Shown here in pieces: positions 1-7,614 of a DNA stretch of 15,812 nucleotides. How positions within the stretch are numbered: the stretch's first letter is position 1; every line of letters begins with the position of its first letter. The notes under the pieces were generated by a model. It searched no databases. It was not told where the DNA came from and was given only the letters and a program-made list of their open reading frames with translations. Origin of the DNA: Ardenticatenia bacterium. GTDB taxonomy: Bacteria; Chloroflexota; Anaerolineae; Aggregatilineales; Aggregatilineaceae. The stretch covers positions 1-15,812 of the forward strand of contig JALSSH010000167.1 in assembly GCA_026984385.1 (NCBI GenBank), read 5' to 3'. A program made the translations under genes and the position numbers.

Positions 1-729
1 GTCGGCAACGCGACCGCCCGCGCTCGCGCGATTTTTTTGGAAGGGCGCGCAATGGGCAACAACCCGCACGTGCTCGCCAAAGTGGGCGATTGCTCCTCAG
101 AGCATTGGTACTTCCTCCAACCGCTGGCCTGGGGACAATATGACTTGGGGGCATATGGCTATTTGCAAGACGTGGTGAATTGGTTTGGCGAGTCCTTCGG
201 CTACGACAGCCAGGCCGACCACAACGGCTTTAACGCCAACTCCGTGTTGGCGCCGGAATGGGCAAATCCGTACCAATGCCAAACAGGGGAATCACCGTTG
301 TTGTGCGAGTTCCGTCTCCACAAGCCCAGCGTGGCGATTATCATGTTCGGCACAAGCGACCTGTTGGTGATGGCCCCCGCCGAATTTGACTTTTACATGC
401 GCCACATCGTGCAAGAAAGCATTGACGCGGGCGTGATCCCGATCCTGAGCACTTTTCCGGGCAACATGAACTTTTGGAATCGTACCATCCTTTACAACCA
501 GATCATCGTGCGCATCGCGTTGGATTACGATATTCCGCTGATCAATTTGTGGCTGGCTTTGGAACAGCTCCCCAATCACGGCTTGGAAGGGGACGGCTTT
601 CACCTGGGCGAGCCGCCTTACGGCACGTCTTGCATCCTGGCTGATCCGTATTTGAGCTATGGCTACAACGTGCGCAACCTGGTGACGCTGCAGACGCTGA
701 ACAACGTCTGGCGCGGCGCGATGCAATGA
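1..729 (+). CDS. SGNH/GDSL-hydrolase-like protein, 5'-truncated
   Basis: The frame is open from base 1 to the TGA at 727-729, so the N-terminus (probably including a signal peptide) lies outside the window. The product is a paralog of the next gene; a hand alignment of the block around PSVA-IMFGT gives roughly 60% identity. SGNH-family landmarks can be placed: block I as V-G-D-C-S-S where the family normally has GDS, block III as F-G-T-S-D where the family has GxND, and block V as D-G-F-H supplying the Asp/His pair. Both the nucleophile Ser and the block III Asn are therefore substituted (Cys and Ser). By analogy to the downstream copy it is probably exported. It may be a diverged or catalytically inactive member. 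The hydrolase fold is likely; the substrate is unknown. Confidence 0.75.
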   Translation, partial: VGNATARARAIFLEGRAMGNNPHVLAKVGDCSSEHWYFLQPLAWGQYDLGAYGYLQDVVNWFGESFGYDSQADHNGFNANSVLAPEWANPYQCQTGESPLLCEFRLHKPSVAIIMFGTSDLLVMAPAEFDFYMRHIVQESIDAGVIPILSTFPGNMNFWNRTILYNQIIVRIALDYDIPLINLWLALEQLPNHGLEGDGFHLGEPPYGTSCILADPYLSYGYNVRNLVTLQTLNNVWRGAMQ

Positions 730-740
730 GCGTTCGCAAC

Positions 741-765
741 AAGGGGCGGTGCTTGGCCGCCCCTT
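741..765. terminator. GC-rich hairpin between the SGNH paralogs
   Basis: A perfect 9-bp inverted repeat, AAGGGGCGG / CCGCCCCTT, with a 7-nt loop. No T-tract follows. It lies between the stop of the first SGNH gene and the preferred start of the second, so it is a likely transcript end or attenuator. It is also the main reason for not starting the second gene at the overlapping ATG at 726. Confidence 0.5.
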
Positions 766-785
766 ACGCCATCTACTCAACTGCT

Positions 786-1706
786 ATGACCTCCAAACGA
801 CCCATTCGCTCCATTTTTTATACGGCGTTGTTGTGCGTGCTTGGCTTGGGCGTGTTGTGGGCGGGCGTCGCTGCCCACGCTCAGGATGGCGCAACGCCTA
901 CGCCGGACCCCGACGCCATTGTCGCGCGCGCCCGTGAAATTGACCTGAGCGCTTATCCCGTTGTTCCCCAACCCACCGCCCGCACCTATGAGATTTTTCA
1001 GCAGGGGCAAGCGTTGGGCCGTGCGCCCAACGTGCTGAGCAAGGTCGGGGATTGTAACTCGGTGGCGTGGATTTTTCTTTATCCTTTCGGCGAGGATCAG
1101 TACGATTTAGGGGACTACGCGGAACTGCAAGAAACTGTGGATTTTTTCCGCAACTCGTTTACTCAGCGTTCGCACGCGGCCAACAACGGTTTGAACGTCT
1201 ACGCCGTGCTGGACCCACTCTGGGCGGACGCGGCGGCTTGCGAAAGCGGGGAAACGCCTTTGGCCTGTGAATATCGGCTGCGCAACCCCAGCGTGGCCGT
1301 GATCATGTTCGGCACAAACGATATGCTGGTGCTCACGCCCCCGCAATTCGACGCGGGGCTGCGCCGCGTGGTCGAAGAGACCGCCCAAGCGGGCGTGATC
1401 CCCGTCTTGAGCACGTTTCCGCGCAATTTGTCCTATCCGGAGCGCTCGGTGCTTTTCAATCAGATTGTGGTGCGGGTGGCGTTGGACGAGGACGTGCCGC
1501 TGATCAACTTGTGGTTGGCGCTAGAACCTTTGCCTGCGCACGGGGTGGACGAGGACGGTTTTCACCTCAACGGGCCGCTGACGCGCGCCGGAGATTTTGC
1601 CAGCGCAGACAATTTGCGCACGGGCCACCCTTTGCGCAATTTGGTAACGTTGCAGACGTTGGACGTGCTCCGCCGTGAAGTGCTCCAAGCCCCCGCGCGC
1701 CCATAG
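786..1706 (+). CDS. Exported SGNH/GDSL-hydrolase-like protein
   Basis: A 306-aa protein. The start at ATG 786 is preferred over the in-frame ATG at 726 because it gives a textbook signal peptide (basic TSKRPIR, a hydrophobic core, then A-H-A before QDG) and because a hairpin lies between the two ATGs. Mature-protein landmarks: V-G-D-C-N at about residues 88-91, where Cys90 takes the place of the usual SGNH serine; G-T-N-D at 176-179 (block III, GxND intact); D-G-F-H at 257-260 (block V Asp and His). The fold is therefore SGNH-like but the nucleophile is changed. A role in removing acyl groups from extracellular glycans or lipids would fit the family, but the substrate cannot be told from sequence. 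No Shine-Dalgarno sequence is obvious at 786. It ends 6 bp from the converging gene on the other strand. Confidence 0.75.
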   Translation: MTSKRPIRSIFYTALLCVLGLGVLWAGVAAHAQDGATPTPDPDAIVARAREIDLSAYPVVPQPTARTYEIFQQGQALGRAPNVLSKVGDCNSVAWIFLYPFGEDQYDLGDYAELQETVDFFRNSFTQRSHAANNGLNVYAVLDPLWADAAACESGETPLACEYRLRNPSVAVIMFGTNDMLVLTPPQFDAGLRRVVEETAQAGVIPVLSTFPRNLSYPERSVLFNQIVVRVALDEDVPLINLWLALEPLPAHGVDEDGFHLNGPLTRAGDFASADNLRTGHPLRNLVTLQTLDVLRREVLQAPARP

Positions 1707-1712
1707 CGCCGC

Positions 1713-2618
1713 TCAGAGTTCGTCCGGCGCGTTGTCGTCGGTGAGGTCTTGGGTGTCTTGCTCGTCGAGCAACTGCTCTAAAAACTCTGCGAAGGGGTCA
1801 TGGGGGCTGGTCGCGTCACGCTCGGCGGGGAAATCTGTTGGCGCAGTGGCCGCAGCGCGCGGCATGATGCGCGTGAGCCAGTCCGGCAAGCCCAACTCTG
1901 AGGGCATAAAAAGCCCTTCTAGGCGACGCAATGCGTCCAATAGGCGTTCGTTAAAGACGCGATAGTCCCCCAACCCTACGCCGCGCGCTACATCTTGGAT
2001 GGCACGGCGCGCGTGTAGATATACGGCGCGGACTTTGGGGTGCGTTTCCGGAGGGAAGTAAACGGCCAGCTCATCACGCGCGGCCAACACGATCATTTGG
2101 CGGAAGGAAACCAAATCATAGTGGGCGACCAGGGTGCGGAAAGGGTACGGGTCGTCAGTAGGGGCGTGGTCGGCGGCGGGAGGCAGCCCGACTACTCCTT
2201 GCGGGCGGTCGTTCACCGCCAAGCCCAATTCGCGCTTGATGCGCTTGCGCACCGGCTTCCACGCACCCGCCGTAAACTCCGTGATCCAAGGTTCATCATG
2301 GCCCATCTTGGTGGTGAAGCCCGCCAAGTACATCGCCATCTCCACGCACGCATCGATCAAGGTTTGCGGGTCGCGTGCGAAGAGGATCAGCTCGTCGGTT
2401 TCGATATCAAAGGTGAATTTGTCGGCCAGCGGCAAATCCTCGTAAAGCAAGGCGGCGGCCTCGTCTACATACATGGGCACTGCACGCGGATAGAGCGCTA
2501 CGATGCGCTGCAGCGTTTGCAGCGTCTCATCATCTAGCTCATATGCCGAGGCGAGTTGCTGTGCTGTGCCGTTGAGATCGTGCGGGTCAAGGATCACGGG
2601 GCGATTTTTACGTTTCAT
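1713..2618 (-). CDS. Hypothetical protein with acidic C-terminal tail
   Basis: A 301-aa protein I do not recognise. It is soluble, with no signal peptide or membrane segment. A mostly helical-looking body of about 240 residues follows a basic start (MKRKNRP). The C-terminus after about residue 255 is low-complexity and very acidic (repeated D/E, ending NAPDEL), so probably disordered. The start is supported by AGGA about 9 nt upstream and by a TATAAT -10 element about 45 bp upstream on this strand. It is convergent with the SGNH gene (6-bp gap) and divergent from the acetyltransferase. No catalytic motif was seen, so no function is assigned. Confidence 0.8.
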   Translation of the reverse strand: MKRKNRPVILDPHDLNGTAQQLASAYELDDETLQTLQRIVALYPRAVPMYVDEAAALLYEDLPLADKFTFDIETDELILFARDPQTLIDACVEMAMYLAGFTTKMGHDEPWITEFTAGAWKPVRKRIKRELGLAVNDRPQGVVGLPPAADHAPTDDPYPFRTLVAHYDLVSFRQMIVLAARDELAVYFPPETHPKVRAVYLHARRAIQDVARGVGLGDYRVFNERLLDALRRLEGLFMPSELGLPDWLTRIMPRAAATAPTDFPAERDATSPHDPFAEFLEQLLDEQDTQDLTDDNAPDEL

Positions 2619-2662
2619 AGCGTTGTCCTGGCCTGATGGCGCGGGTTGTTTTTTCGTATGTG

Positions 2663-2668
2663 ATTATA
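2663..2668 (-). promoter_or_regulatory. -10 element (TATAAT) for the hypothetical gene
   Basis: Perfect TATAAT on the minus strand inside the 104-bp divergent gap, placing transcription start about 35-40 nt before the ATG at 2618. No convincing -35 hexamer at 17 bp was found, so the assignment rests on the -10 and its position. Confidence 0.5.
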
Positions 2669-2722
2669 ACCCAGCGGGCCGACGATTGCCCGTGAATTTT
2701 TCCCTAGAAAACGGAGGGACGT

Positions 2723-3199
2723 ATGCCCATTGCCGCAGATGTCACGCTGGGCGCAAAGGTGCGCGTTTTTTGGCCGCAACTGGTAAACCTTTACGGCTGC
2801 GTTATCGGAGAAGAAACACAGATCGGCCCGTTTGTGGAAATTCAGCGCGGGGTGCGGATCGGCGCGCGGTGCAAAATTTCCTCTCATGCGTTCATCTGCG
2901 AGGGGGTCACGTTGGAGGACGGCGTTTTTGTGGGGCATGGGGTCATGTTCACCAACGACCGCTACCCCCGCGCCACCACGCCCCAAGGCGCGTTACAAAG
3001 CGCGGAGGATTGGGAGCTGCGGCCAATTCGCGTGCGGCGCGGCGCTTCCATCGGCAGCAACGCCACCGTGCTCGCTGGCGTCACCCTCGGGCGGGAAGCG
3101 ATGGTTGGCGCGGGCGCGGTAGTGACGCATGACGTGCCGGATTACGCGATTGTGGCGGGCGTTCCGGCGCGCGTGGTGGGGGATGTGCGCGAGCGGTGA
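2723..3199 (+). CDS. WbpD/WlbB-type hexapeptide-repeat N-acetyltransferase
   Basis: A 158-aa left-handed beta-helix acyltransferase. Hexapeptide-repeat spacing ([I/V]-G-x-x-x) runs through most of the chain (VIGEETQIG, VRIGARCKIS, VTLEDGVFVGHG, ASIGSNATVLAG, AMVGAGAVV). The segment FICEGVTLEDGVFVGHG followed by MFTNDRYPRA is characteristic of the WbpD/WlbB group. Enzymes of that group transfer acetyl from acetyl-CoA to the 3-amino group of UDP-2-acetamido-3-amino-2,3-dideoxy-glucuronate during surface-polysaccharide synthesis; the exact sugar here is inferred. It ends with the usual D-V-P-D-Y-A-I-V-x-G-V-P-A-R-V-V-G signature. A strong GGAGG lies 6 nt before the ATG. No other nucleotide-sugar genes are adjacent, which is unusual, so it may be an isolated member or have another amino-sugar substrate. 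Confidence 0.88.
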   Translation: MPIAADVTLGAKVRVFWPQLVNLYGCVIGEETQIGPFVEIQRGVRIGARCKISSHAFICEGVTLEDGVFVGHGVMFTNDRYPRATTPQGALQSAEDWELRPIRVRRGASIGSNATVLAGVTLGREAMVGAGAVVTHDVPDYAIVAGVPARVVGDVRER

Positions 3200-3204
3200 G
3201 CGGC

Positions 3205-3227
3205 ACACCTCCCGTTTTTTGAGGTGT
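3205..3227. terminator. Weak hairpin after the acetyltransferase
   Basis: ACACCTC / GAGGTGT, a 7-bp stem with a 9-nt loop containing six T residues, starting 6 nt after the stop codon. The T-run is in the loop rather than after the stem, so it is an imperfect intrinsic-terminator candidate. Confidence 0.35.
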
Positions 3228-3243
3228 ACGCACGCGGCGAATT

Positions 3244-3252
3244 TGTTATGCT
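3244..3252 (+). promoter_or_regulatory. Extended -10 (TGtTATGCT) for the M3 peptidase
   Basis: TG-n-TATGCT, about 47 bp before the start codon of the peptidase gene. The same TGT-TAT arrangement occurs before the AAA+ ATPase at 9029. No good -35 was seen, as is common for extended -10 promoters. Confidence 0.4.
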
Positions 3253-3298
3253 TGGGCTAAGTTGTTTTTTCGTCTGGAGAAGACTTGAGGAGCAACGC

Positions 3299-5095
3299 AT
3301 GACCGCAGAAAAAACCGAACGCACCGGCGCTGAGGAGATCGCTTGGGACCTGAGCGACCTTTACGCCGGCGTGGACGATCCGTACATTGAGCAGGACATC
3401 GCCACGACCGATGCCCGAGCCGCCGAGTTCGCCGAGCGCTATCGCGGACAAATGACCGCGCTTTCGCCCGAAGCGTTTTATGAGGCCATTGTCGCCTATG
3501 AGGAGTTGACCGAAAGCGCTTATAAACTCGGCTCGTTTGCCCATTTGCTTTGGTCCACCGACACAGGCAACCCTCAATACGGCGCGCTGCTTCAACGCAT
3601 CACCGAATGGTCGGCGCGTTTGCAACAGCAGTTGTTGTTCTTCGAGCTGGAATGGATCAACGCGCCGGATGACTTCGCGCAATCTATGATCGAGCACCCT
3701 ACCCTGGTGCACTATCGCCATTGGCTGGAAGTCACCCGCCGTTACAAACCGCATCGGCTCAGTGAACCCGAAGAAAAAATCTTGGCCGAAAAAGCCGTCA
3801 CCGGACGTGATGCTTGGGTGCGCTTCTTCACCGAGCTGATGGGCAACACGCGCTACCCCTTTGACGGCGAAGAGCTGACTCAAAGCGCCATCCTCGCCAA
3901 GCTGCACGAGCCGGATCGTCAAGTGCGCCAACGTGCCGCCCAAGCCTTTACCGACGTGCTGCAAGAAAAGCTGCCCATCCTTAGCTACGTTTTTAACACG
4001 CTGGCCGCAGACAAAGCCTCCGATGATCGGTTGCGTCATTACCCGAGCTGGATCTCGTCTCGCAACCTGGCGAACGAGGTCAGTGATGAGGTGGTGGACG
4101 CGCTGGTGCAGGCGGTCACTTCCCGCTATGACATTGTGGCGCGCTACTACGCGCTGAAGCGCCGTTTGTTGGGCGTGGAAAAGCTCTACGATTACGACCG
4201 CTACGCCCCCTTGCCCGCCGCCGAAGGCCGCTATCAGTGGGAAGACGCACGCGAGTTGGTCTTGGGCGCTTACGGCCAGTTTCACCCACAAATGGCCGAG
4301 ATCGCGGGGCAGTTCTTCGAACGCTCTTGGATTGATGCGGCGCCCCGCCCGGGCAAACGCGGCGGCGCGTATAGCGCCTCGACCGTGCCCTCGGCTCATC
4401 CCTACGTCTTTATGAACTACACCGGCCAGGCGCGCGACGTGATGACTTTGGCCCACGAACTGGGGCACGGCATCCACCAATACCTTTCGCGCGAACAGGG
4501 CATCTTGCAGGCACATACTCCGCTCACGACGGCAGAGATGGCCTCCACGTTCGGCGAGATGCTGGTCTTTACGGACTTTATGGCGCGGGAAGACGATCCG
4601 CGTGTGCGGTTGGCGATGTTGGCGGGCAAAATCGAAGATACGTTTGCCACCGTTTTCCGCCAGATTTCCATGAACCGCTTTGAGCACGCGATGCACACCG
4701 CCCGCCGCCAAGAAGGTGAGCTGCCCCCCGATCGCTTCGGCGAGCTGTGGATGCAAACCCAAGAGGCGATGTTCCAAGGCAGCGTCGAGTTGACCGACAA
4801 TTACCGCATCTGGTGGAGCTATATCCCGCACTTTTTGCACACCCCGGGCTACGTCTACGCCTACGCCTTTGGCGAACTGTTGGTGTTGGCGCTTTTTGCC
4901 CGCTATCGCAAGCAGGGCGAAGGCTTCGCCGAGCGTTATTTGGACGTGCTGCGCGCAGGCGGTTCGGACTGGCCGCAAAATGTCCTGGCCCCGATGGGCG
5001 TGGACTTGACCGATCTCTCGTTTTGGCAGGAGGGATTAGGCGAGATCGAGGCGCTGGTCTCCCAAGCTGAAGAGCTGGCGCAAACCACCGCCTAG
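3299..5095 (+). CDS. M3 family oligoendopeptidase (PepF-like)
   Basis: A 598-aa zinc metallopeptidase of the M3B/PepF group, which cleaves short peptides in the cytoplasm. The zinc site is complete: H-E-L-G-H at 386-390 (two His ligands, Glu387 catalytic) and Glu413 in T-A-E-M-A-S-T as third ligand. Near the C-terminus, IPHFLHTPGYVYAYAFGE matches the conserved tyrosine-rich substrate-binding segment. Length is normal for the family and there is no signal peptide. I chose ATG 3299 because AGGAG lies 7 nt upstream; an in-frame start further upstream (3224) would run through promoter-like sequence. It appears to be a single-gene transcript, with an extended -10 before it and a strong hairpin directly after it. 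Confidence 0.95.
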   Translation: MTAEKTERTGAEEIAWDLSDLYAGVDDPYIEQDIATTDARAAEFAERYRGQMTALSPEAFYEAIVAYEELTESAYKLGSFAHLLWSTDTGNPQYGALLQRITEWSARLQQQLLFFELEWINAPDDFAQSMIEHPTLVHYRHWLEVTRRYKPHRLSEPEEKILAEKAVTGRDAWVRFFTELMGNTRYPFDGEELTQSAILAKLHEPDRQVRQRAAQAFTDVLQEKLPILSYVFNTLAADKASDDRLRHYPSWISSRNLANEVSDEVVDALVQAVTSRYDIVARYYALKRRLLGVEKLYDYDRYAPLPAAEGRYQWEDARELVLGAYGQFHPQMAEIAGQFFERSWIDAAPRPGKRGGAYSASTVPSAHPYVFMNYTGQARDVMTLAHELGHGIHQYLSREQGILQAHTPLTTAEMASTFGEMLVFTDFMAREDDPRVRLAMLAGKIEDTFATVFRQISMNRFEHAMHTARRQEGELPPDRFGELWMQTQEAMFQGSVELTDNYRIWWSYIPHFLHTPGYVYAYAFGELLVLALFARYRKQGEGFAERYLDVLRAGGSDWPQNVLAPMGVDLTDLSFWQEGLGEIEALVSQAEELAQTTA

Positions 5096-5101
5096 GCCAT
5101 G

Positions 5102-5141
5102 AGTGGGCGCGGCGGTGAGCTAATCACGCGCCGCGCCCACT
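5102..5141. terminator. Long GC-rich hairpin after the M3 peptidase
   Basis: A perfect 13-bp stem (AGTGGGCGCGGCG with its complement), extended inside by GTGA/TCAC around a 5-nt loop with one bulged G. It begins 6 nt after the stop codon and has no T-tract. It is a likely terminator of the U-less type. Confidence 0.65.
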
Positions 5142-5154
5142 GCCCGATTTGGGG

Positions 5155-5160
5155 TACAAT
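5155..5160 (+). promoter_or_regulatory. -10-like element (TACAAT) for the DtxR-family gene
   Basis: TACAAT, 21 bp before the ATG at 5182 and directly after the long hairpin. The -35 region is GC-rich and unconvincing. If correct, the leader is very short (about 15 nt), or translation begins at the GTG at 5191. Confidence 0.4.
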
Positions 5161-5181
5161 GGGAACGAGGGACGGCCAAGG

Positions 5182-5883
5182 ATGTTTGCTGTGAATGACC
5201 GCATATCAACGACACGCGAATATAGCGAGGCCATCGAGGACTTCTTGAAGGCCGTCTATATGATCCAGCGCGGGCAAGAGCGCGTGCCGACTTCTGCGTT
5301 GGCCGAAATGCTGAAGATCAGCCCCTCGTCGGCTTCGGAAATGGCGAAAAAACTCGCCCGCGCCCATTTGGTGGAACATGAACCCTATCGCGGGGTACGT
5401 CTGACCCAGGGCGGGCGAAGAGTGGCGCTGGAAATTATCCGCAACCATCGGCTGTTGGAGCTTTTTTTGGTGCGCACGCTCGGCTATGGCTGGGACGAGG
5501 TGCACGAGGAGGCCGAACGGCTGGAGCACGCCGTTTCAGAGCGCTTGATCCAGCGCATCGCTGAGTTTTTGGGGCATCCACGCTTTGACCCGCACGGCGA
5601 CCCCATCCCCGACCCGACCGGCGACATCCACTACCGCGACTTGATCCCTTTGGCCGAATATTCCCCTGCTCACACGGGGCGCGTGGCACGCCTAAGCGAT
5701 CAGTCGCCGGAGATGTTGCGCTATTTGGCCGAAAAAGGCTTGACGGTGGGCGCAACAGTCGAAGTGCTCAAAGCCGACCCCTTCGACGGCCCGCTGACTT
5801 TGCGCGTGAATGGCAATGAGCAAGTGATCGGTGTTAATGTGGCGCAATGTGTGTTACTTGCGCCTGAACCTGAAAACGTGTGA
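5182..5883 (+). CDS. DtxR/MntR-family metal-dependent repressor
   Basis: A 233-aa regulator with the three-part DtxR layout: winged HTH at about 15-80 (ALAEMLKISPSSASEMAKKL is the recognition-helix region), dimerisation and metal domain at about 85-150, and a C-terminal SH3/FeoA-like domain at about 165-230. Family alignment places the ancillary metal site at H89, E93, H108 and the primary site at D20, E112, E115, H116. Position 112 is Glu, as in MntR, not the Cys of DtxR/IdeR, and D20 replaces the DtxR Met. That suggests a manganese-type ligand set inside a full-length DtxR architecture. Start choice is uncertain: ATG 5182 has GAGGG about 13 nt upstream, and GTG 5191 has AAGGA about 9 nt upstream. 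It lies 60 bp before the iron-sulfur fumarase genes, which seem to have their own promoter. Confidence 0.9.
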   Translation: MFAVNDRISTTREYSEAIEDFLKAVYMIQRGQERVPTSALAEMLKISPSSASEMAKKLARAHLVEHEPYRGVRLTQGGRRVALEIIRNHRLLELFLVRTLGYGWDEVHEEAERLEHAVSERLIQRIAEFLGHPRFDPHGDPIPDPTGDIHYRDLIPLAEYSPAHTGRVARLSDQSPEMLRYLAEKGLTVGATVEVLKADPFDGPLTLRVNGNEQVIGVNVAQCVLLAPEPENV

Positions 5884-5884
5884 G

Positions 5885-5890
5885 TATACT
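5885..5890 (+). promoter_or_regulatory. -10-like element (TATACT) before fumarase
   Basis: TATACT just after the DtxR-family stop codon and 54 bp before the fumarase start. No -35 at standard spacing was found (TTGCGC lies 21 bp away). It suggests separate transcription of the fumarase pair, possibly in addition to read-through. Confidence 0.35.
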
Positions 5891-5943
5891 TCGCGTAGTC
5901 AATCCCGATAAACCATCCCCACCCACAGAAGGGACAAACCACT

Positions 5944-6813
5944 ATGCAAGACCTAACCGACGCTTTTGTAGAACTCATCCGCAGAGCATCTACCCAGCTC
6001 CCTGAAGATATGCAAAAAGCCCTCCGCGAAGCCAAAGCACAAGAAGAACCAGGCTCCGCCGCCGAAAACGCTCTGGAAACCATCCTAAAAAACGTGGCCC
6101 TGGCGCGCCAAAACTCCACGCCGATTTGCCAGGACACCGGCACACCAATCTTTGAGATTTACTACCCCTTCGGCGTCTCCACGCGCGCGCTGGCCGAACA
6201 GATCCGCAAGGCGTGCGCCATCGCCACCGAACGCGCCTATTTGCGCCCCAACGCGGTCAACCCCATCACCGGCGAAAATAGCGGCAACAACACCGGCGAG
6301 GACTTCCCAACCATGCACTTCCACGAGTGGGACAAAGACGAGCTGCAAGTGTACTTATTGTTGAAAGGCGGCGGGTGCGAAAACGTCAGCACGCAATATA
6401 AGCTGCCGGATACCCGTCTGCACGCAGGGCGAGACCTGGAAGGCGTGCGCCGCGTGGTGTTGGACGCGGTGCATCAAGCCCAAGGGCGCGGTTGTGCCCC
6501 GGGCGTGCTGGGCATCGCCATCGGCGGGGATCGGGGGGCTTCGTACATCAAAAGCAAACAGCAATTGCTGCGCCCGCTGGACGATGAAAACCCCGACCCG
6601 CAACTCGCCGAGATGGAAGAAGAGCTGTTGGAAGAGGGTAACCAATTGGGTATCGGCCCGATGGGTTTTGGAGGCAAAACCACGCTGCTCGGCGTGAAGA
6701 TCGGCGCACTACATCGCGTGCCCGCTTCCTACTTCGTCTCGATTGCGTATATGTGCTGGGCCAACCGCCGCGCCAGTATGCGCGTTTCCGGAGAGGAGAT
6801 CACCTATGCGTAA
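5944..6813 (+). CDS. Class I fumarate hydratase, alpha subunit
   Basis: A 289-aa [4Fe-4S]-binding subunit of the two-subunit class I fumarase/L(+)-tartrate dehydratase group; it corresponds to the N-terminal part of single-chain FumA. The three cluster cysteines can be placed by spacing against FumA: C62 in ICQDTG, C184 in RGCAPGVLGIAIGG, and C271 in AYMCWANRR. Other signatures are KGGGCEN around residue 145, a KSKQQLLRPL segment, and GIGPMGFGGKTT. The reaction is reversible hydration of fumarate to malate in the TCA cycle; tartrate dehydratase activity cannot be excluded. GAAGGGA precedes the start at a slightly long distance. The end overlaps the beta subunit by 8 bp, indicating translational coupling. 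The cluster makes it oxygen- and iron-sensitive, of interest next to a metal regulator. Confidence 0.93.
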   Translation: MQDLTDAFVELIRRASTQLPEDMQKALREAKAQEEPGSAAENALETILKNVALARQNSTPICQDTGTPIFEIYYPFGVSTRALAEQIRKACAIATERAYLRPNAVNPITGENSGNNTGEDFPTMHFHEWDKDELQVYLLLKGGGCENVSTQYKLPDTRLHAGRDLEGVRRVVLDAVHQAQGRGCAPGVLGIAIGGDRGASYIKSKQQLLRPLDDENPDPQLAEMEEELLEEGNQLGIGPMGFGGKTTLLGVKIGALHRVPASYFVSIAYMCWANRRASMRVSGEEITYA

Positions 6814-7423
6814 GCTCACCGTCCCGATCAGCGAAGAGACCATCCGCGCGTTGCAAGTCGGCGAAACCGTCAGCCTTAGCGGCGTGATCGTGACCGGACG
6901 CGACGCCGCGCACAAGTACATGATCGAAAACTTCATCCACACCAACGGCCAACCGCCGCAAAGCGAGCGCGAAGTTTACGCAGCGCTCAAAGAAATTTTG
7001 GGCGACGGCGTGCTCTACCATTGCGGCCCGGTGGTGAAAAAGGAAGGCAACACCTGGCACTTTGTGGCCGCCGGCCCCACCACCTCCATCCGCGAAGAAC
7101 CTTACGAGGCCGACGTGATGGAACATTTCGGCATCCGCGCTGTGATCGGCAAAGGCGGCATGGGGCCAAAAACCCTGGAGGCTTGCCAACGCTTGGGCGC
7201 GGTTTACCTGCACGCTATCGGCGGGGCGGCTTCGCTGATCGCCCAAAGCGTCAAGGAGGTGCTCGCCGTGCACAAGCTGGAGTTCGGCGTGCCGGAGGCG
7301 TTTTGGGTGATCCGCGTAGAAGACTTCCCCGCTGTGGTGACGATGGACAGCCACGGGAATAGTTTGCACAAACAGGTTGTGCAACAGTCCGAAGCACAGT
7401 TGGCCGCGCTGCTGGAAAAATAA
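6806..7423 (+). CDS. Class I fumarate hydratase, beta subunit
   Basis: A 205-aa partner of the alpha subunit, matching the C-terminal domain of single-chain class I fumarase (TtdB-like). Recognisable pieces are GRDAAHK at 31-37, YHCGP at 71-75, AGPTTS, GKGGM, and HAIGGAASLIAQSVKEV, all in the expected order. Together the two subunits form the substrate-binding site around the iron-sulfur cluster. The start at ATG 6806 has GAGAGGAG directly upstream and lies inside the end of the alpha gene (8-bp overlap). Length is typical. No gene follows closely; a large hairpin lies about 57 bp downstream. Confidence 0.93.
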   Translation: MRKLTVPISEETIRALQVGETVSLSGVIVTGRDAAHKYMIENFIHTNGQPPQSEREVYAALKEILGDGVLYHCGPVVKKEGNTWHFVAAGPTTSIREEPYEADVMEHFGIRAVIGKGGMGPKTLEACQRLGAVYLHAIGGAASLIAQSVKEVLAVHKLEFGVPEAFWVIRVEDFPAVVTMDSHGNSLHKQVVQQSEAQLAALLEK

Positions 7424-7479
7424 GCGCGCTACCTCGGGCGATATGCCTTTTTACGTCTCTCGGGGCATTTGAGTTCTGC

Positions 7480-7527
7480 GGCGAAAATAGCTGCCGAGAA
7501 GTTCTCTTCTCATAAGCTATTTTCGCC
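7480..7527. terminator. Nested two-stage hairpin after fumarase genes
   Basis: Outer perfect 13-bp inverted repeat GGCGAAAATAGCT / AGCTATTTTCGCC with a 22-nt centre that itself holds a 6-bp hairpin GAGAAG-TTCT-CTTCTC. ATTTTC follows. It could be a bidirectional terminator or an operator. The rest of the 7424-7614 gap holds a small ATGCC/GGCAT repeat and a CCCCCTACCCC element, and no gene. Confidence 0.55.
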
Positions 7528-7614
7528 ATTTTCAAAGCATTTCGCCCCCTACCCCACGCAATCGGAGACCTAATTCGTGCCAGCCGCAACGCTAAACACC
7601 GCGCGAAGGAAAAG

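Noticed and set aside
726..785. Start of the second SGNH gene at the overlapping ATG 726
   Set aside because: It would add 20 residues before a complete signal peptide and would translate through a strong hairpin; ATG 786 is the better start.
3257..4978. A 573-codon open frame on the minus strand opposite the M3 peptidase
   Set aside because: It lies antisense to a gene with an intact zinc site and full family length. Its translation is low in recognisable motifs and typical of GC-rich antisense frames.
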